Shown here: one piece after another, positions 19,938 through 28,731 of the stretch
Layout of the letters: each line of letters starts with the position of its first letter
How positions within the stretch are numbered: position 1 is the stretch's first letter
Assembly (NCBI RefSeq): GCF_013782625.1
Contig: NZ_CP056199.1
Span: 3,552,588-3,616,587, forward strand
DNA: 64,000 nucleotides
Direction of reading: 5' to 3'
Source of the DNA: Enterobacter sp. RHBSTW-00994
GTDB lineage: Bacteria; Pseudomonadota; Gammaproteobacteria; Enterobacterales; Enterobacteriaceae
Program-made: the position numbers and the translations under genes
The notes under the pieces: generated by a model
What the model was told of the DNA's origin: nothing
Databases searched by the model: none
What the model saw: only the letters and a program-made list of their open reading frames with translations

Positions 19938-21291
19938 ATGTCAGATAAAAAAAGAAAACGCCTAACTAAAGTTCAAAAGCAAGAGCGTGCTAATTTGGCA
20001 GAGAGAACAGCTAAAACAAAAAAATGGGTAACAAGCCAGGCCTCTCGAGCAGGTCAACTTCGTTCAAAAGATAAAGAGTTTTATGGTCTTGAGCGTGAGT
20101 TTATGTACTTACAAAGTAAAATACAGCAATATTTTGAAATTTCTAAAGATATCAAACACCCAAGGGACGTCGGCACAGTTAGAGAAGAACTACTTAGATG
20201 CTTATTCACTGACAATAAACTTTTGCCTCTTAGTTATGCCATATCAAAATCAAGCGTACGAGTTGCATCAACTACCGGACATCTTAGTAATGAAATTGAT
20301 ATTCTTTTTTATGATGCTATCAATTCATTCACGCTTATGCAGAGACAAGATATATACGAAGTTTTGCCTGTAGAGTATTGCTATGGTGCGATTCAGGTAA
20401 AATCCAAACTAACCGAGAAAGAACTAAAAAGTGCATTTAATAATATAGTATCATTCAAAAAAATTAAAGAGATCTGGAACCAGTCAAGAGCAATTAGTAA
20501 ATCCGGAAAGAAAAAACCAACTCGATGGGTTTGGAATTATATTTTCTTATGATACAGACATGTATTGGAGTGATATAGTATCAGAGCTAGAAAGACATGC
20601 ACAGAGTTACGACAGGAGCACACTCCCGAACGCATTGTTCATTCTCTCCAAAGGTTTCTTCATATATGGCGACGAACACTTTGGCAGCACATATAATTCT
20701 GATATAATAAATCCCAACAATATAACTGTATATGGAAACCCTGATTACCAAGGATGTTGTCTATATCAACTTTACGACATTATATTTAGTTTACTTAGTG
20801 ATACAAAAATACAGAAAGCATTTCCACATCAATATTATAGACTTCCATTAACTGCAGGTGAATACTCATATGAGTATAGCTTAGGTCAATTTGCAGAGTA
20901 TGGCCATTGTGAGAAACACGGAGACTATGCCAGATCATTTACGCCTGAGACACTCGAGAAAATAATTAATTGGTGCAAGACTGCTGAGCCAATTAACTGG
21001 ATAAAAGCTACAGATATTGCTTACGGCATTACTAGCGACAATGTTGAAGCGTATAAACGACAACCGGGTGACGTGAGAATTTACAACCCAGAAAACCTCC
21101 CTCTCAGTGAAATACTAGTTACTGATAGAACAATGACATATGAAGGAAAGGAAATATTTAATAAGGTACTCGCTTTTGACTCCATAAAAAGTTGTGGGAT
21201 GACTATTTACATCCCTTATTATTATCAATTTACAGAAAATTTAGTTCAAACCTGTCCAAAGTGCGAAAAAGTAAAAATCCAAAAAAAATGA
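19938..21291 (+). pseudogene. Frameshifted nuclease-like protein (DUF6602-like)
   Basis: Two adjacent frames, 19938-20552 and about 20518-21291, read as one protein if one A is removed from the A6 run at 20511-20516: the first part ends GKKKPTRWVWNYIFL-stop, while the shifted frame reads NQLDGFGIIFSYDTDMYWSD and stays open to 21291 (about 450 residues together). The N-terminal half is basic (MSDKKRKRLTKVQKQERANL). Then SNEIDILFYD and VEYCYGAIQVKSKL follow, resembling the E-x-D and (Q/E)xK spacing of PD-(D/E)xK nucleases and the DUF6602 family (moderate confidence). A C-terminal CPKCEKVKIQKK may be half a zinc site. Start chosen for AAGGA upstream. Very A/T-rich, suggesting transfer. It could be a true mutation or a read error. 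Confidence 0.65.
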
Positions 21292-21344
21292 TACCACTCA
21301 ATAAAATAGCAAAACCGTGCATTTACAATCACATCTAAAAAATT

Positions 21345-21376
21345 AAAAACAACCCATGTTAAAACGGGTTGTTTTT
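21345..21376 (+). terminator. Terminator after the frameshifted gene
   Basis: AAAAACAACCC, 10-base loop, GGGTTGTTTTT: an 11-bp perfect stem with a T tract, 54 bp after the stop codon at 21291. Confidence 0.88.
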
Positions 21377-21520
21377 AAATTCTTCACACAAGACAATACA
21401 TGCTTTTAACAATACACTTGCACAAAATATTCATGAATTGTGCTTTCGAGAAGCTTTGATTTAAACTATAAACCTACCCAATTTAGATATGTTCATTCCA
21501 AAAACGGAGACAGGATAATT

Positions 21521-21706
21521 ATGGATAAAAAGAAACTCAAAGCCCTTGCAGCAGAACTGGCTAAAGGTCTCTGACCTTGCCAGCCGAATATCTGCATTGC
21601 CTTCTACACTACAAACGTGATTGAGTCACTGAATGGTATGCTCCGAGCCGCATTTAAGCGCAAGTCACTATCTGCGTCTGCAAATATTTTCATCCAGACC
21701 CGTTAG
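21521..21706 (+). pseudogene. IS256-family transposase remnant
   Basis: The 5' end of a transposase frame reads MDKKKLKALAAELAKGL and then stops. From 21596 a second piece reads IAFYTTNVIESLNGMLRAAF and continues KRKSLSASAN to a stop at 21706. The first matches the start, and the second the C-terminal (Y)TTN-x-IESLN signature, of IS256-family transposases. The middle (about 300 residues, including DDE residues) is missing, so an internal deletion left only the ends. It is non-functional and marks past insertion between the nuclease-like and STAND genes. Confidence 0.75.
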
Positions 21707-21748
21707 TACCCCACTTTGCTAAAAGGAACATTCAACGCTTGAATTCTG

Positions 21749-24700
21749 TCAACCGCTGATAAAGCATTCAAGTGGAGGAGTATCGGTAAGCAGTCGCCCT
21801 GCTCTTTTCCCAGACTGTTTTTTGAACCTCTTACTAAGCAAGTCTTCAGTAGCGTGCCAATAGTTTCTGAAGACATCCCCCTCATCAGTATTATGATATC
21901 TAATCACCGAAAACCTTCCATCGACGACCTGCATAAATAAGACTGACGCACACCAATAATCTTCTGGAGCATTTGCTGTCACCATCAGATGGTACCAGTG
22001 CAATGTCCATTTATAACGTTGCATGATATCTTTCGCTGCCATGACGGTTTCTTCAAGCAGCCCAGCACTCTGTGAGAAACGATTAAAAATTTCCTCGGCA
22101 AACTTAATGTCAGACACAAACGCGGCTGCCATAATCCCTCTCGCTTGGTCAGCAGGCAAGGTACTGGACGTGAGCTGCCCGATCAGCGAGTGAAGCTGTA
22201 ACGCTTTATCACTCAGCAGGGCTGCCCAAACCTCTTTTGAAATCGCCTCATTATCCAGTGCGCATTTCAACCGGTGTAACCGGATTGCATTGATGTCAGG
22301 CTCATCGGCCGCCTCCCAGAGGCAATGCTGATAATGAGGGATGGCTACATCGGTATGCTGAACAGCCACAACACTTTCAATACGTGTAAGTTTATGGAAC
22401 AACTTCGCAGAGAGCCCGACATCAACATGAGATAGTGCGCAAGCAAGCGACAGCGCAGTATTTCTTATGAGAGGTAATTTTTCGTTCCCTTTAGCAAGGG
22501 TCGCATGGACCCATTCCACTGCCATGTCCGGCGCAAGATCCACCAGTCGTGAAAGATCATCAATGTGATGCCAACACAGAACATCCTCAACACCTTCAGC
22601 CCTGAGTGACATTTTATAGTTTTCAAATGCGTTGCTAAGCCGCTTCTGGCTGGCATAAAAGGATTTGTCATCTTCCTTTTCATCCGAAAGGTTTTGTTCC
22701 AGTGAATTTTCGTAAGCTGCATTTTTCTCGAGCCTGAAAATATGAGACTGTGCCAACGGTGACACGCTATTTTCATAAAAAATCTGCATGTCTGTCGCAA
22801 TACTCGTACTCAGTGCCCGGTAGTAAAGTGAACTTACGCTCTCAACATGCGCACATATGGCATCCTGATGCTCAAGCCCCAGGAGTTTATGCCGGTGTAT
22901 GAAAGTCAGATGAGAAAAAACCTGCTCAGGCTTCACCAGCCCCTGTTTAATCGCCAGTAAGCACACCCAGGAACGTTCCGACTGCTCATGCTCCGTCAGC
23001 ACCACTGAAGTTTTCGTTTGCAACCATTTCATTACAAATGACAAAGCGTCAGGATTGTGTGAACGACCAGCCAACACCAGTGCCATAATACGAACCCACT
23101 CACTCCGGCTGTCAAGTATACCGGGGAGAAGAGCAGTAATGTCGTCTGTCAGAGGAGCATTCAGATAAGGAGAAAACAATAAGACAACGGATTGCCTGTG
23201 CAAATCGCGGCACGACACCGCATCCGCAAGCACCCGGTCAAACACCTCTGGAGAAAGTGGATTGATTAAGGCCAGAAGCTTGAGATTTATTTTTTGCATC
23301 TTGCCCACATGAAGCAGAGACTGATACTGAGACCACGCATCAAGTACAGGAAAAATCATCATCAGCAGGAACTGTTTTACGATAAACATATCCCCTTTGA
23401 GGGATTCCCAGATCATTTTGTCAGACGGTGAGGGATTAATAATTTTTTCTGTCAGAACCTCAGCCAGCTGTAAGGTGACAAGGGCTGTATGTTCATACGT
23501 TGCAAAAGTTCCTAGTCTCAATGCTTCGCCAGACCGGCTGAGTAGGGAATCAATCAGCCTGCGATGAACACTGATTGCATCTGCGGGATGATAGCGACAT
23601 ACCCCTGCACGCGCTTTTTCGAAGACCCTCTCTGTATTTCGATACTGCCTTATGGAGTACAATTCATTTACATCAGAGTCTTTATATCTTAACGCCGTGG
23701 CAGAGACATTGTCTGGCTCAGCATTATCAGGATTGCAGGGATCGGTCTTACAAAATGTTTCTTTAATATTCCAGCTATTGCCAGGGGCACGTCCTGCAGT
23801 CAGTCTGTTGATGGTATCGCTCACCCGTTCAGCATCATCCGGAAGGCCCGTTGCCATAAACACAGATACCGCCGCCCACTGCCCGTATTGTGAATTTTCC
23901 TGAGTGGTTAAACTCTCTGCATAAAACGTAAGATTCTCCCGTGTTTGACTCCAGTCGATGCGATTGAACCGTATCAAATGCGAAAATTCTTTTGTCGGTG
24001 CGTAGTGATCTCTGCGAATCTGAGTGGCAAATCGCCATTGCACCAAATGTTTTGCAAACCCAGCGAGTGGGTATCCCGCCAATATCTGAAACGTCAACAG
24101 GCTTAATTTATTGACGTCTCCTGTAGCGAGTATTTCCACATTACTGATAAGCCGGTTTTCTACCTCAGAATAAACCGTATGTTCCTTTGTTGTGAGATCC
24201 GTAGACTTTGGTCCTGCCGCTTCAGGAGGAAGATAGCTGAGCCATTGTGTCATTTTCCTGAAGAGTCTCTCCCGGGCTTTTTCATCAGAACGCACGCGTA
24301 AGAGCGCCAATGCAATCCAATCAGCATTGACCCCGGACATATCATTCAGTGCTATGCGTTCATAGGCGATGTAATAGGCAGACACCCGCTCCCTTGCCAG
24401 TGCGGTAAAAGCGTTGAGGTACTGTGCTTCAGGGTTTTGTAATCCGGCAAATCCGGTCAACACTGCTACCGCAGTTTCTTCAGAATGTGTGTGTTGTAAA
24501 CAGGCAATGGTAAGTGCGGCAAGAAGAGTTTCACTGGCAATGTCGAGTGCCGCAATAGGCTCGGAAATCTGAGCAATGGTGTCCAGCGGTGAGCGGTTAG
24601 CCCGTATTGCTTTGTTCACCTGCTCAATAATGGCAAATCCAAGCGCCAGGCTGAGCCCATCCTCACAAATTGAATACCGGGTTGCATCTTCTGTTAGTGG

Positions 24701-26218
24701 AATAAAAAACCGTCCGTCTTCGACCGCGCCAGTTCCTCCTTCAAAGACTGAAAAGTCCTCTTTTTGCTCACACGTCAGGCGGTGAAACATTTCACTACCG
24801 TGATCCTGAAGCTTACGCGTAAATACCAGCGCGGTGTCTTCATAGCTGTTCTGGTCAATAGCTCTGATATGTTCAAAGAGGAGACGGGGAATACTCAGTT
24901 CTTCGAGATTTGCGAGCTGATCCCCATTTGTCAGCCTCAGTGCGATACTCAGCACTCTGGGATTGCATAAACTTGCTGCGACCTGCGTATTCAGGGATTG
25001 TGCGTCAATTTTGTGCATTAACAATATGCTATCTCTTTCTGCTACTGACCATTCAGGCACGTCCAACTGGATATGGCTGCTTGCAAGGCTTGGCTTTACT
25101 GAGGCATCAAAAAAGCGCTTGCGAGTAGTCACTACCAGCTTTCCCCCTCTGGCAGAGAGTGTTTCGTTAATCTGATCAATTATCCTCGCCCAGCGTTTAT
25201 CAGGGCGCTGATTAAGCCCATCGAGGATCACAAGCCATCTTTGTGTCGGTCTGACTTCCGGGTTTCGCCAGTCATCAAGAAGTTTCAGACACACATTCGG
25301 CTCAGGCCTGTCTGTATCCGGCAGGCAACGACCTGTCGCTCTGGCAAGAATATCGATACTGTCCTCAGCGTTGCCAACATCTTCAGCGCTGATGAAGACT
25401 GTAAAAGGAGGGGACGCTAACTCAAGCCATGTCTGGGCCACTAACCACGATTTACCATTGCCCTCGTTTCCGGTAACAACGATGATATCGTCTGGGTTCT
25501 TATCGCAGATATACCCGGATAATGCGGAAACCAGCTCATTGCGAGAGAGAAGAGACGCTGATGCGCCAGGACACAGTGGCTGCCCCAGCCTTTTTTTGGC
25601 GAGGGTTTTCCCTGAGAATGTTTCGCGTAAAAAGCGCGCATTTAGCTCACGGAGTATATCTGCTTTAAAACGCTGTTCTGGTGAGAGATGAAGCTGTACG
25701 CAGTCAAGTTTTTGCAAAATTGATTTATATTGCTCCCTATAAATCATCTGGCCTACAGGATCCTGCAGGCAGGCCATTACCCCCTGCTCAATAGCAGCTA
25801 CAGCGCGCATAATTACATCTGCGGCAGCACTACGATGTTCACCTGAAATGTCAGAATAACGTTGTGAGAGTGAATGCCAGGCCTGCATAGATGCCTCTTC
25901 CCCTTTTAATCGATTCAGAGCAAGCTGCATTAAAAGTGTTTGGGTCTGAGATTCATTCAGCCAGTCCCTGACATGCGGTTTTGAGAAGGGTTCTGTCTGC
26001 ACAATGGTTCGTTCAAGAATGTTTTTTAATATTTTGAACTGGCCTGAATTGGGTCGGGTATCTCCACCAACATGGATAAGCGTATCTTCCATTATCTTGA
26101 CGATACTTTCTTCAACAGGACCACGGACGGCGCGCCGTTCTGCACGGATACGTTTAGTTGCAGGCAGTACATTTTTTAATGCCGCGAAAAGGGATTTGAT
26201 GAGTACTAAAACGTCCAA
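21749..26218 (-). CDS. Large STAND-type P-loop NTPase, candidate anti-phage sensor
   Basis: 1489 residues, no family I can name with certainty. Residues 1-220: helical, charged N-terminal region with no motif I recognise as an effector. Residues 240-450: NTPase with Walker A GNEGNGKSW (250-258), Walker B WLVILDGLNQR (D333), sensor LVVTTRKRF (R366), and a CNPRVLSIAL stretch (418-427) like the winged-helix NP/GxP motif of STAND proteins. Residues about 480-1489: long alpha-helical repeat-like region, the usual place for ligand sensing. There is no signal peptide or membrane helix. The gene is alone on its strand in an ssrA island with satellite genes, the setting of Avs-like defence proteins. 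The role in phage defence is inference from architecture and context. The start has no strong Shine-Dalgarno. Confidence 0.8.
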   Translation of the reverse strand: MDVLVLIKSLFAALKNVLPATKRIRAERRAVRGPVEESIVKIMEDTLIHVGGDTRPNSGQFKILKNILERTIVQTEPFSKPHVRDWLNESQTQTLLMQLALNRLKGEEASMQAWHSLSQRYSDISGEHRSAAADVIMRAVAAIEQGVMACLQDPVGQMIYREQYKSILQKLDCVQLHLSPEQRFKADILRELNARFLRETFSGKTLAKKRLGQPLCPGASASLLSRNELVSALSGYICDKNPDDIIVVTGNEGNGKSWLVAQTWLELASPPFTVFISAEDVGNAEDSIDILARATGRCLPDTDRPEPNVCLKLLDDWRNPEVRPTQRWLVILDGLNQRPDKRWARIIDQINETLSARGGKLVVTTRKRFFDASVKPSLASSHIQLDVPEWSVAERDSILLMHKIDAQSLNTQVAASLCNPRVLSIALRLTNGDQLANLEELSIPRLLFEHIRAIDQNSYEDTALVFTRKLQDHGSEMFHRLTCEQKEDFSVFEGGTGAVEDGRFFIPLTEDATRYSICEDGLSLALGFAIIEQVNKAIRANRSPLDTIAQISEPIAALDIASETLLAALTIACLQHTHSEETAVAVLTGFAGLQNPEAQYLNAFTALARERVSAYYIAYERIALNDMSGVNADWIALALLRVRSDEKARERLFRKMTQWLSYLPPEAAGPKSTDLTTKEHTVYSEVENRLISNVEILATGDVNKLSLLTFQILAGYPLAGFAKHLVQWRFATQIRRDHYAPTKEFSHLIRFNRIDWSQTRENLTFYAESLTTQENSQYGQWAAVSVFMATGLPDDAERVSDTINRLTAGRAPGNSWNIKETFCKTDPCNPDNAEPDNVSATALRYKDSDVNELYSIRQYRNTERVFEKARAGVCRYHPADAISVHRRLIDSLLSRSGEALRLGTFATYEHTALVTLQLAEVLTEKIINPSPSDKMIWESLKGDMFIVKQFLLMMIFPVLDAWSQYQSLLHVGKMQKINLKLLALINPLSPEVFDRVLADAVSCRDLHRQSVVLLFSPYLNAPLTDDITALLPGILDSRSEWVRIMALVLAGRSHNPDALSFVMKWLQTKTSVVLTEHEQSERSWVCLLAIKQGLVKPEQVFSHLTFIHRHKLLGLEHQDAICAHVESVSSLYYRALSTSIATDMQIFYENSVSPLAQSHIFRLEKNAAYENSLEQNLSDEKEDDKSFYASQKRLSNAFENYKMSLRAEGVEDVLCWHHIDDLSRLVDLAPDMAVEWVHATLAKGNEKLPLIRNTALSLACALSHVDVGLSAKLFHKLTRIESVVAVQHTDVAIPHYQHCLWEAADEPDINAIRLHRLKCALDNEAISKEVWAALLSDKALQLHSLIGQLTSSTLPADQARGIMAAAFVSDIKFAEEIFNRFSQSAGLLEETVMAAKDIMQRYKWTLHWYHLMVTANAPEDYWCASVLFMQVVDGRFSVIRYHNTDEGDVFRNYWHATEDLLSKRFKKQSGKRAGRLLTDTPPLECFISG

Positions 26219-26570
26219 TATTACAGAGTCCTTAAATATTAAGATGCGGGAAATTATAACCTTATTTCGTTATACATCCACTTGATGTGAACCTGTTGGC
26301 ACAGTCCATTTTGTCGACGGAGGTTGACGAGAAGCGAACTCGGGCTTACGACTCGACGAACAAATACGCCGGGAGGGCCTAAGGCTTTGATAAGCATTGC
26401 CGATGATTTTTCAGCTAAGATGCTCCCGCTTATTAAGATGTTTTCACGGATCCGCACAGTATTGAATGTTAAGAATCTTTAAGATCCGTTTTGCCAGGCC
26501 AATTAACGATAAACGACTATGACCTGAGGTGAGGACGCACTACTGCGTCTGACTGTGTAAAGGAGAATAC
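26219..26570. other. Intergenic stretch upstream of the STAND gene and the truncated ORF
   Basis: No convincing gene; a 67-codon leftward frame (26254-26457) has no recognisable match. The 3' part holds a short hairpin, GACGCA-ctac-TGCGTC (26534-26549), just before the ribosome site AAAGGAG of the next ORF. Promoters for both directions must lie here, but I cannot place them. Confidence 0.4.
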
Positions 26571-26771
26571 ATGGCAAGCATTGTTTCGGAGTACCAACGC
26601 TTTCTCAATTGTTTAACGCAGCAGGACGTTCCTGATGATGTCCGGCGACTTGCGTATCTGATCTTCGATCATATCCAACCTCTCGCTGAAGTCGGCTCGA
26701 CTCTCCGGGCGCGTTCAGTTTTGATGGCTAAGAAATTCTTCCCGGACTCATTACTTTCTATCCGGACTTAA
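26571..26771 (+). CDS. Small ORF, probably the truncated 5' end of a larger gene
   Basis: 66 residues starting MASIVSEYQRFLNCLTQQDV, with a good ribosome site (AAAGGAGAATAC-ATG). The first 50 residues look like the start of a helical protein (DDVRRLAYLIFDHIQPLAEV), then the frame runs into an unrelated tail (AKKFFPDSLLSIRT) and stops among the CCGGAC repeats. The good start and abrupt change of character suggest the 5' fragment of a longer gene (perhaps an ATPase of a satellite) cut by recombination. I do not recognise the family with confidence. Confidence 0.4.
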   Translation: MASIVSEYQRFLNCLTQQDVPDDVRRLAYLIFDHIQPLAEVGSTLRARSVLMAKKFFPDSLLSIRT

Positions 26772-26786
26772 CTTTTTCACCCGGAC
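26742..26786. repeat. Three direct CCGGAC repeats (iteron-like) before alpA
   Basis: CCGGAC occurs at 26742, 26762 and 26781, spaced 20 and 19 bp, in the contexts CCCGGACTCATTACTTT, TCCGGACTTAACTTTT and CCCGGACCTATACC. The two-turn helical spacing upstream of alpA suggests sites for one protein on one face of the DNA: an operator or replication-type iterons. Confidence 0.55.
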
Positions 26787-26852
26787 CTATACCTCCCCTC
26801 CCCCGTTCCGCGCTATAACCGCTCCGACACTCTGTTCCCCTGAGGTGCAATC

Positions 26853-27068
26853 ATGAAAACCAGTACAGACTGTAACGATGCTTTTCCCGAAAGCGGCAAT
26901 GTGCGTATGCGGCAGGTAGTCCAGTTTCTGGCGATGAGTGAATCGTCGGTTTACCGCCTGCTTAAAGACACCGACTTTCCCCGCCCCGTCCACCTCTCTT
27001 CCCGACTGGTGGTCTTCGATGCCGCTGAAATCCGTCAGTGGCAACAGCGCCGCACCGCCATCCGTTAA
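26853..27068 (+). CDS. AlpA family phage regulatory protein
   Basis: 71 residues with a MerR-like/AlpA helix-turn-helix: RMRQVVQFLAMSESSVYRLL followed by the wing-like FPRPVHLSSRLVVFDAAEIR and a WQQRR tail. AlpA activates integrase or excisionase genes in CP4-57 and related ssrA elements and can act as an excisionase itself (established for relatives). It is followed 35 bp later by the DUF927 gene, the common satellite order, and preceded by the CCGGAC repeats. Confidence 0.85.
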   Translation: MKTSTDCNDAFPESGNVRMRQVVQFLAMSESSVYRLLKDTDFPRPVHLSSRLVVFDAAEIRQWQQRRTAIR

Positions 27069-27103
27069 TCCACGCTCAGGGATGAGCCGACTGATACCCC
27101 ATC

Positions 27104-28612
27104 ATGAAACGCGCGCCCTTTCTCTGTAAGCAGTCTCCGGACCGCACGCACGAAGTGGTAATCCTTGCCGGAAGCCAGGCATGGGAGACCTCACGCGTAT
27201 GGCGAAAAGATCCCGACCGGGAAGATGATGTTCCCCCGGTGGTACTCGGCCCGGATGAACTGGCCGATCTGGACAACCTGACCATAATCAGGCCCGACAC
27301 GCTCTACGTCCGGGTATTTCGAACCGGCGATATCCGCGAAGAGGAGTTGCTGAAAATCGCCGTAAAACTGGCGCACGCGGGTGTGCAGATGGCCCGGCTG
27401 ATGAGCCCTGACGGTGAGTTGCTGGAGAACTGGACCGGACAGCTTGCACGCCTGCGACAGGAAAGGCCTTCTGACATCCTGCCGGATCACTTCCGCCTCG
27501 ATGAAGAAGCGCTGTGGTTTGACAAGCTCACCGAACGCCGGGACGGTGAAAGCGACGTCCAGCCCCAGCGCATCTGTTCCCCTCTGCGCGTCACCGCCAT
27601 CACCTGCGACAGCCATGACGGCAGCTATGGCCGCCTGCTGGAATGGCACACGACCACCGGGCAGTCGCGGCGCTGGGCCATGCCGATGGCAATGCTCAGC
27701 GGCAACGGCGAGGAGCTGCGGCGCATTCTGCTGGAGAATGGCCTGACCTATATCTCCACCCGCCCCGCCCTGCGCAGCCTGTTATGTGAATATATCTCGC
27801 GGTCACTCCCCGGACGCCGGGTCACCTGCGTGGAGAAAACCGGCTGGCATTGCGGGGTGTACGTGCTGCCGGATGAGGTTATCGGTCCCGATGGCAACAA
27901 TGTCATCCTTCAGGGCAGCCACTACCTGACCGGCGGCTTTGCACAGTCCGGTACGCTGGCGGAATGGCAGGAGCAGGTCGCCGCACTCTGTGCAGGTAAC
28001 TCACGGCTGGCCTTTGCCGTCTGCTGTGCGCTGGCTGCCCCGTTGCTGTGCCTGACCGGAACGGGTGGCGGAGGCTTTCACCTGCGCGGTGAGTCCACCG
28101 ACGGCAAAACCAGAGTGATGAAAGTGGCCGCTTCCGTCTGTGGCGGCACAGATTACTGGCACTCCTGGCGAGCCACCGGGAATGCGCTGGAGGGAATTGC
28201 CAGCCGACACAATGATGCCCTGCTGCCGCTCGATGAACTGCGCGAAGTGGACCCGCGTGAAGCCGGAATGATTGCCTATATGCTGGCGAACGGCCAGGGC
28301 AAGGGCCGCGCCCGCACTGACGGCGAAGTACGTAACCGCAGGCACTGGACACTGCTGCTGTTCTCCACCGGGGAGCTGTCGCTGGCGGAACACACCGAAC
28401 GCGCCGGGGAGCGTCTCTACGCCGGGATGGACGTGCGCATGGTACAAATCCCCAGCGACACCGGGCAGCATGGCGCGTTTGAGCAGCTACACGGCTTTGC
28501 CAGCGGCCAGCAGTTCGCCGATACCCTCTGCGACAGGGTCGCCCGCTTCCACGGCACCGCTTTTCGTGCCTGGCTGATCTTCCTCACCCGCGACATGGAC
28601 GCCAGCCCATAG
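27104..28612 (+). pseudogene. DUF927-domain helicase-like protein, 3' truncated at attR
   Basis: 502 codons of a satellite replication-type protein with a DUF927 domain. Features: a P-loop-like HLRGESTDGKTRVMKVA, then ALLPLDELREVDPREAGMIA (Walker B like) and RHWTLLLFSTGELSLAEHTE. The sequence stops at RAWLIFLTRDMDASP-TAG, and that TAG is at the first bases of the right attachment repeat, so the family's C-terminal part is missing. I infer loss by recombination at the repeat. G/C-rich, unlike the A/T-rich cargo to its left. The truncated product may be inactive. Confidence 0.8.
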
Positions 28613-28685
28613 GTGATTACCAGAGTCATCCGATGAAGTCCTAAGAGCCCGCACGGCGCAAGCCCTCCGGGCTTTTTTGTGCCCT
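28612..28685. repeat. Right attachment repeat (attR)
   Basis: Direct copy of 18285-18358 with one change (C28667 for G18340), which breaks the closing pair of the terminator stem it contains. The stop codon of the DUF927 gene overlaps its first base. To its right, chromosomal-type genes with their own style begin. Confidence 0.92.
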
Positions 28686-28731
28686 AAATAATATAGCGAC
28701 GATGGCTATAACCACCAATGCACACTGAATT

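Larger units (their letters stand above)
18273..28685. mobile_element. Integrated genomic island at ssrA
   Basis: About 10.4 kb between the end of ssrA and a second copy of the ssrA-flanking sequence. It carries a tyrosine integrase at the ssrA end, defence-like cargo (frameshifted nuclease-like gene, STAND NTPase), a transposase remnant, an AlpA regulator and a truncated DUF927 gene at the far end. Integrase next to a tRNA/tmRNA gene plus AlpA and DUF927 is typical of P4-like satellites. Cargo between 19900 and 21500 is very A/T-rich compared with the flanks, whereas 26800-28600 is G/C-rich, so the island is a mosaic. Confidence 0.9.

Noticed and set aside
20505-20520. Programmed frameshift at the A6 run
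   Set aside because: The join needs +1 (one base skipped), whereas A-run slippery sites mostly give -1; A6 is short for transcriptional slippage. A simple indel or read error is more likely.
26254-26457. 67-residue minus-strand frame upstream of the STAND gene
   Set aside because: No ribosome site, no recognisable similarity and unusual composition; probably chance.
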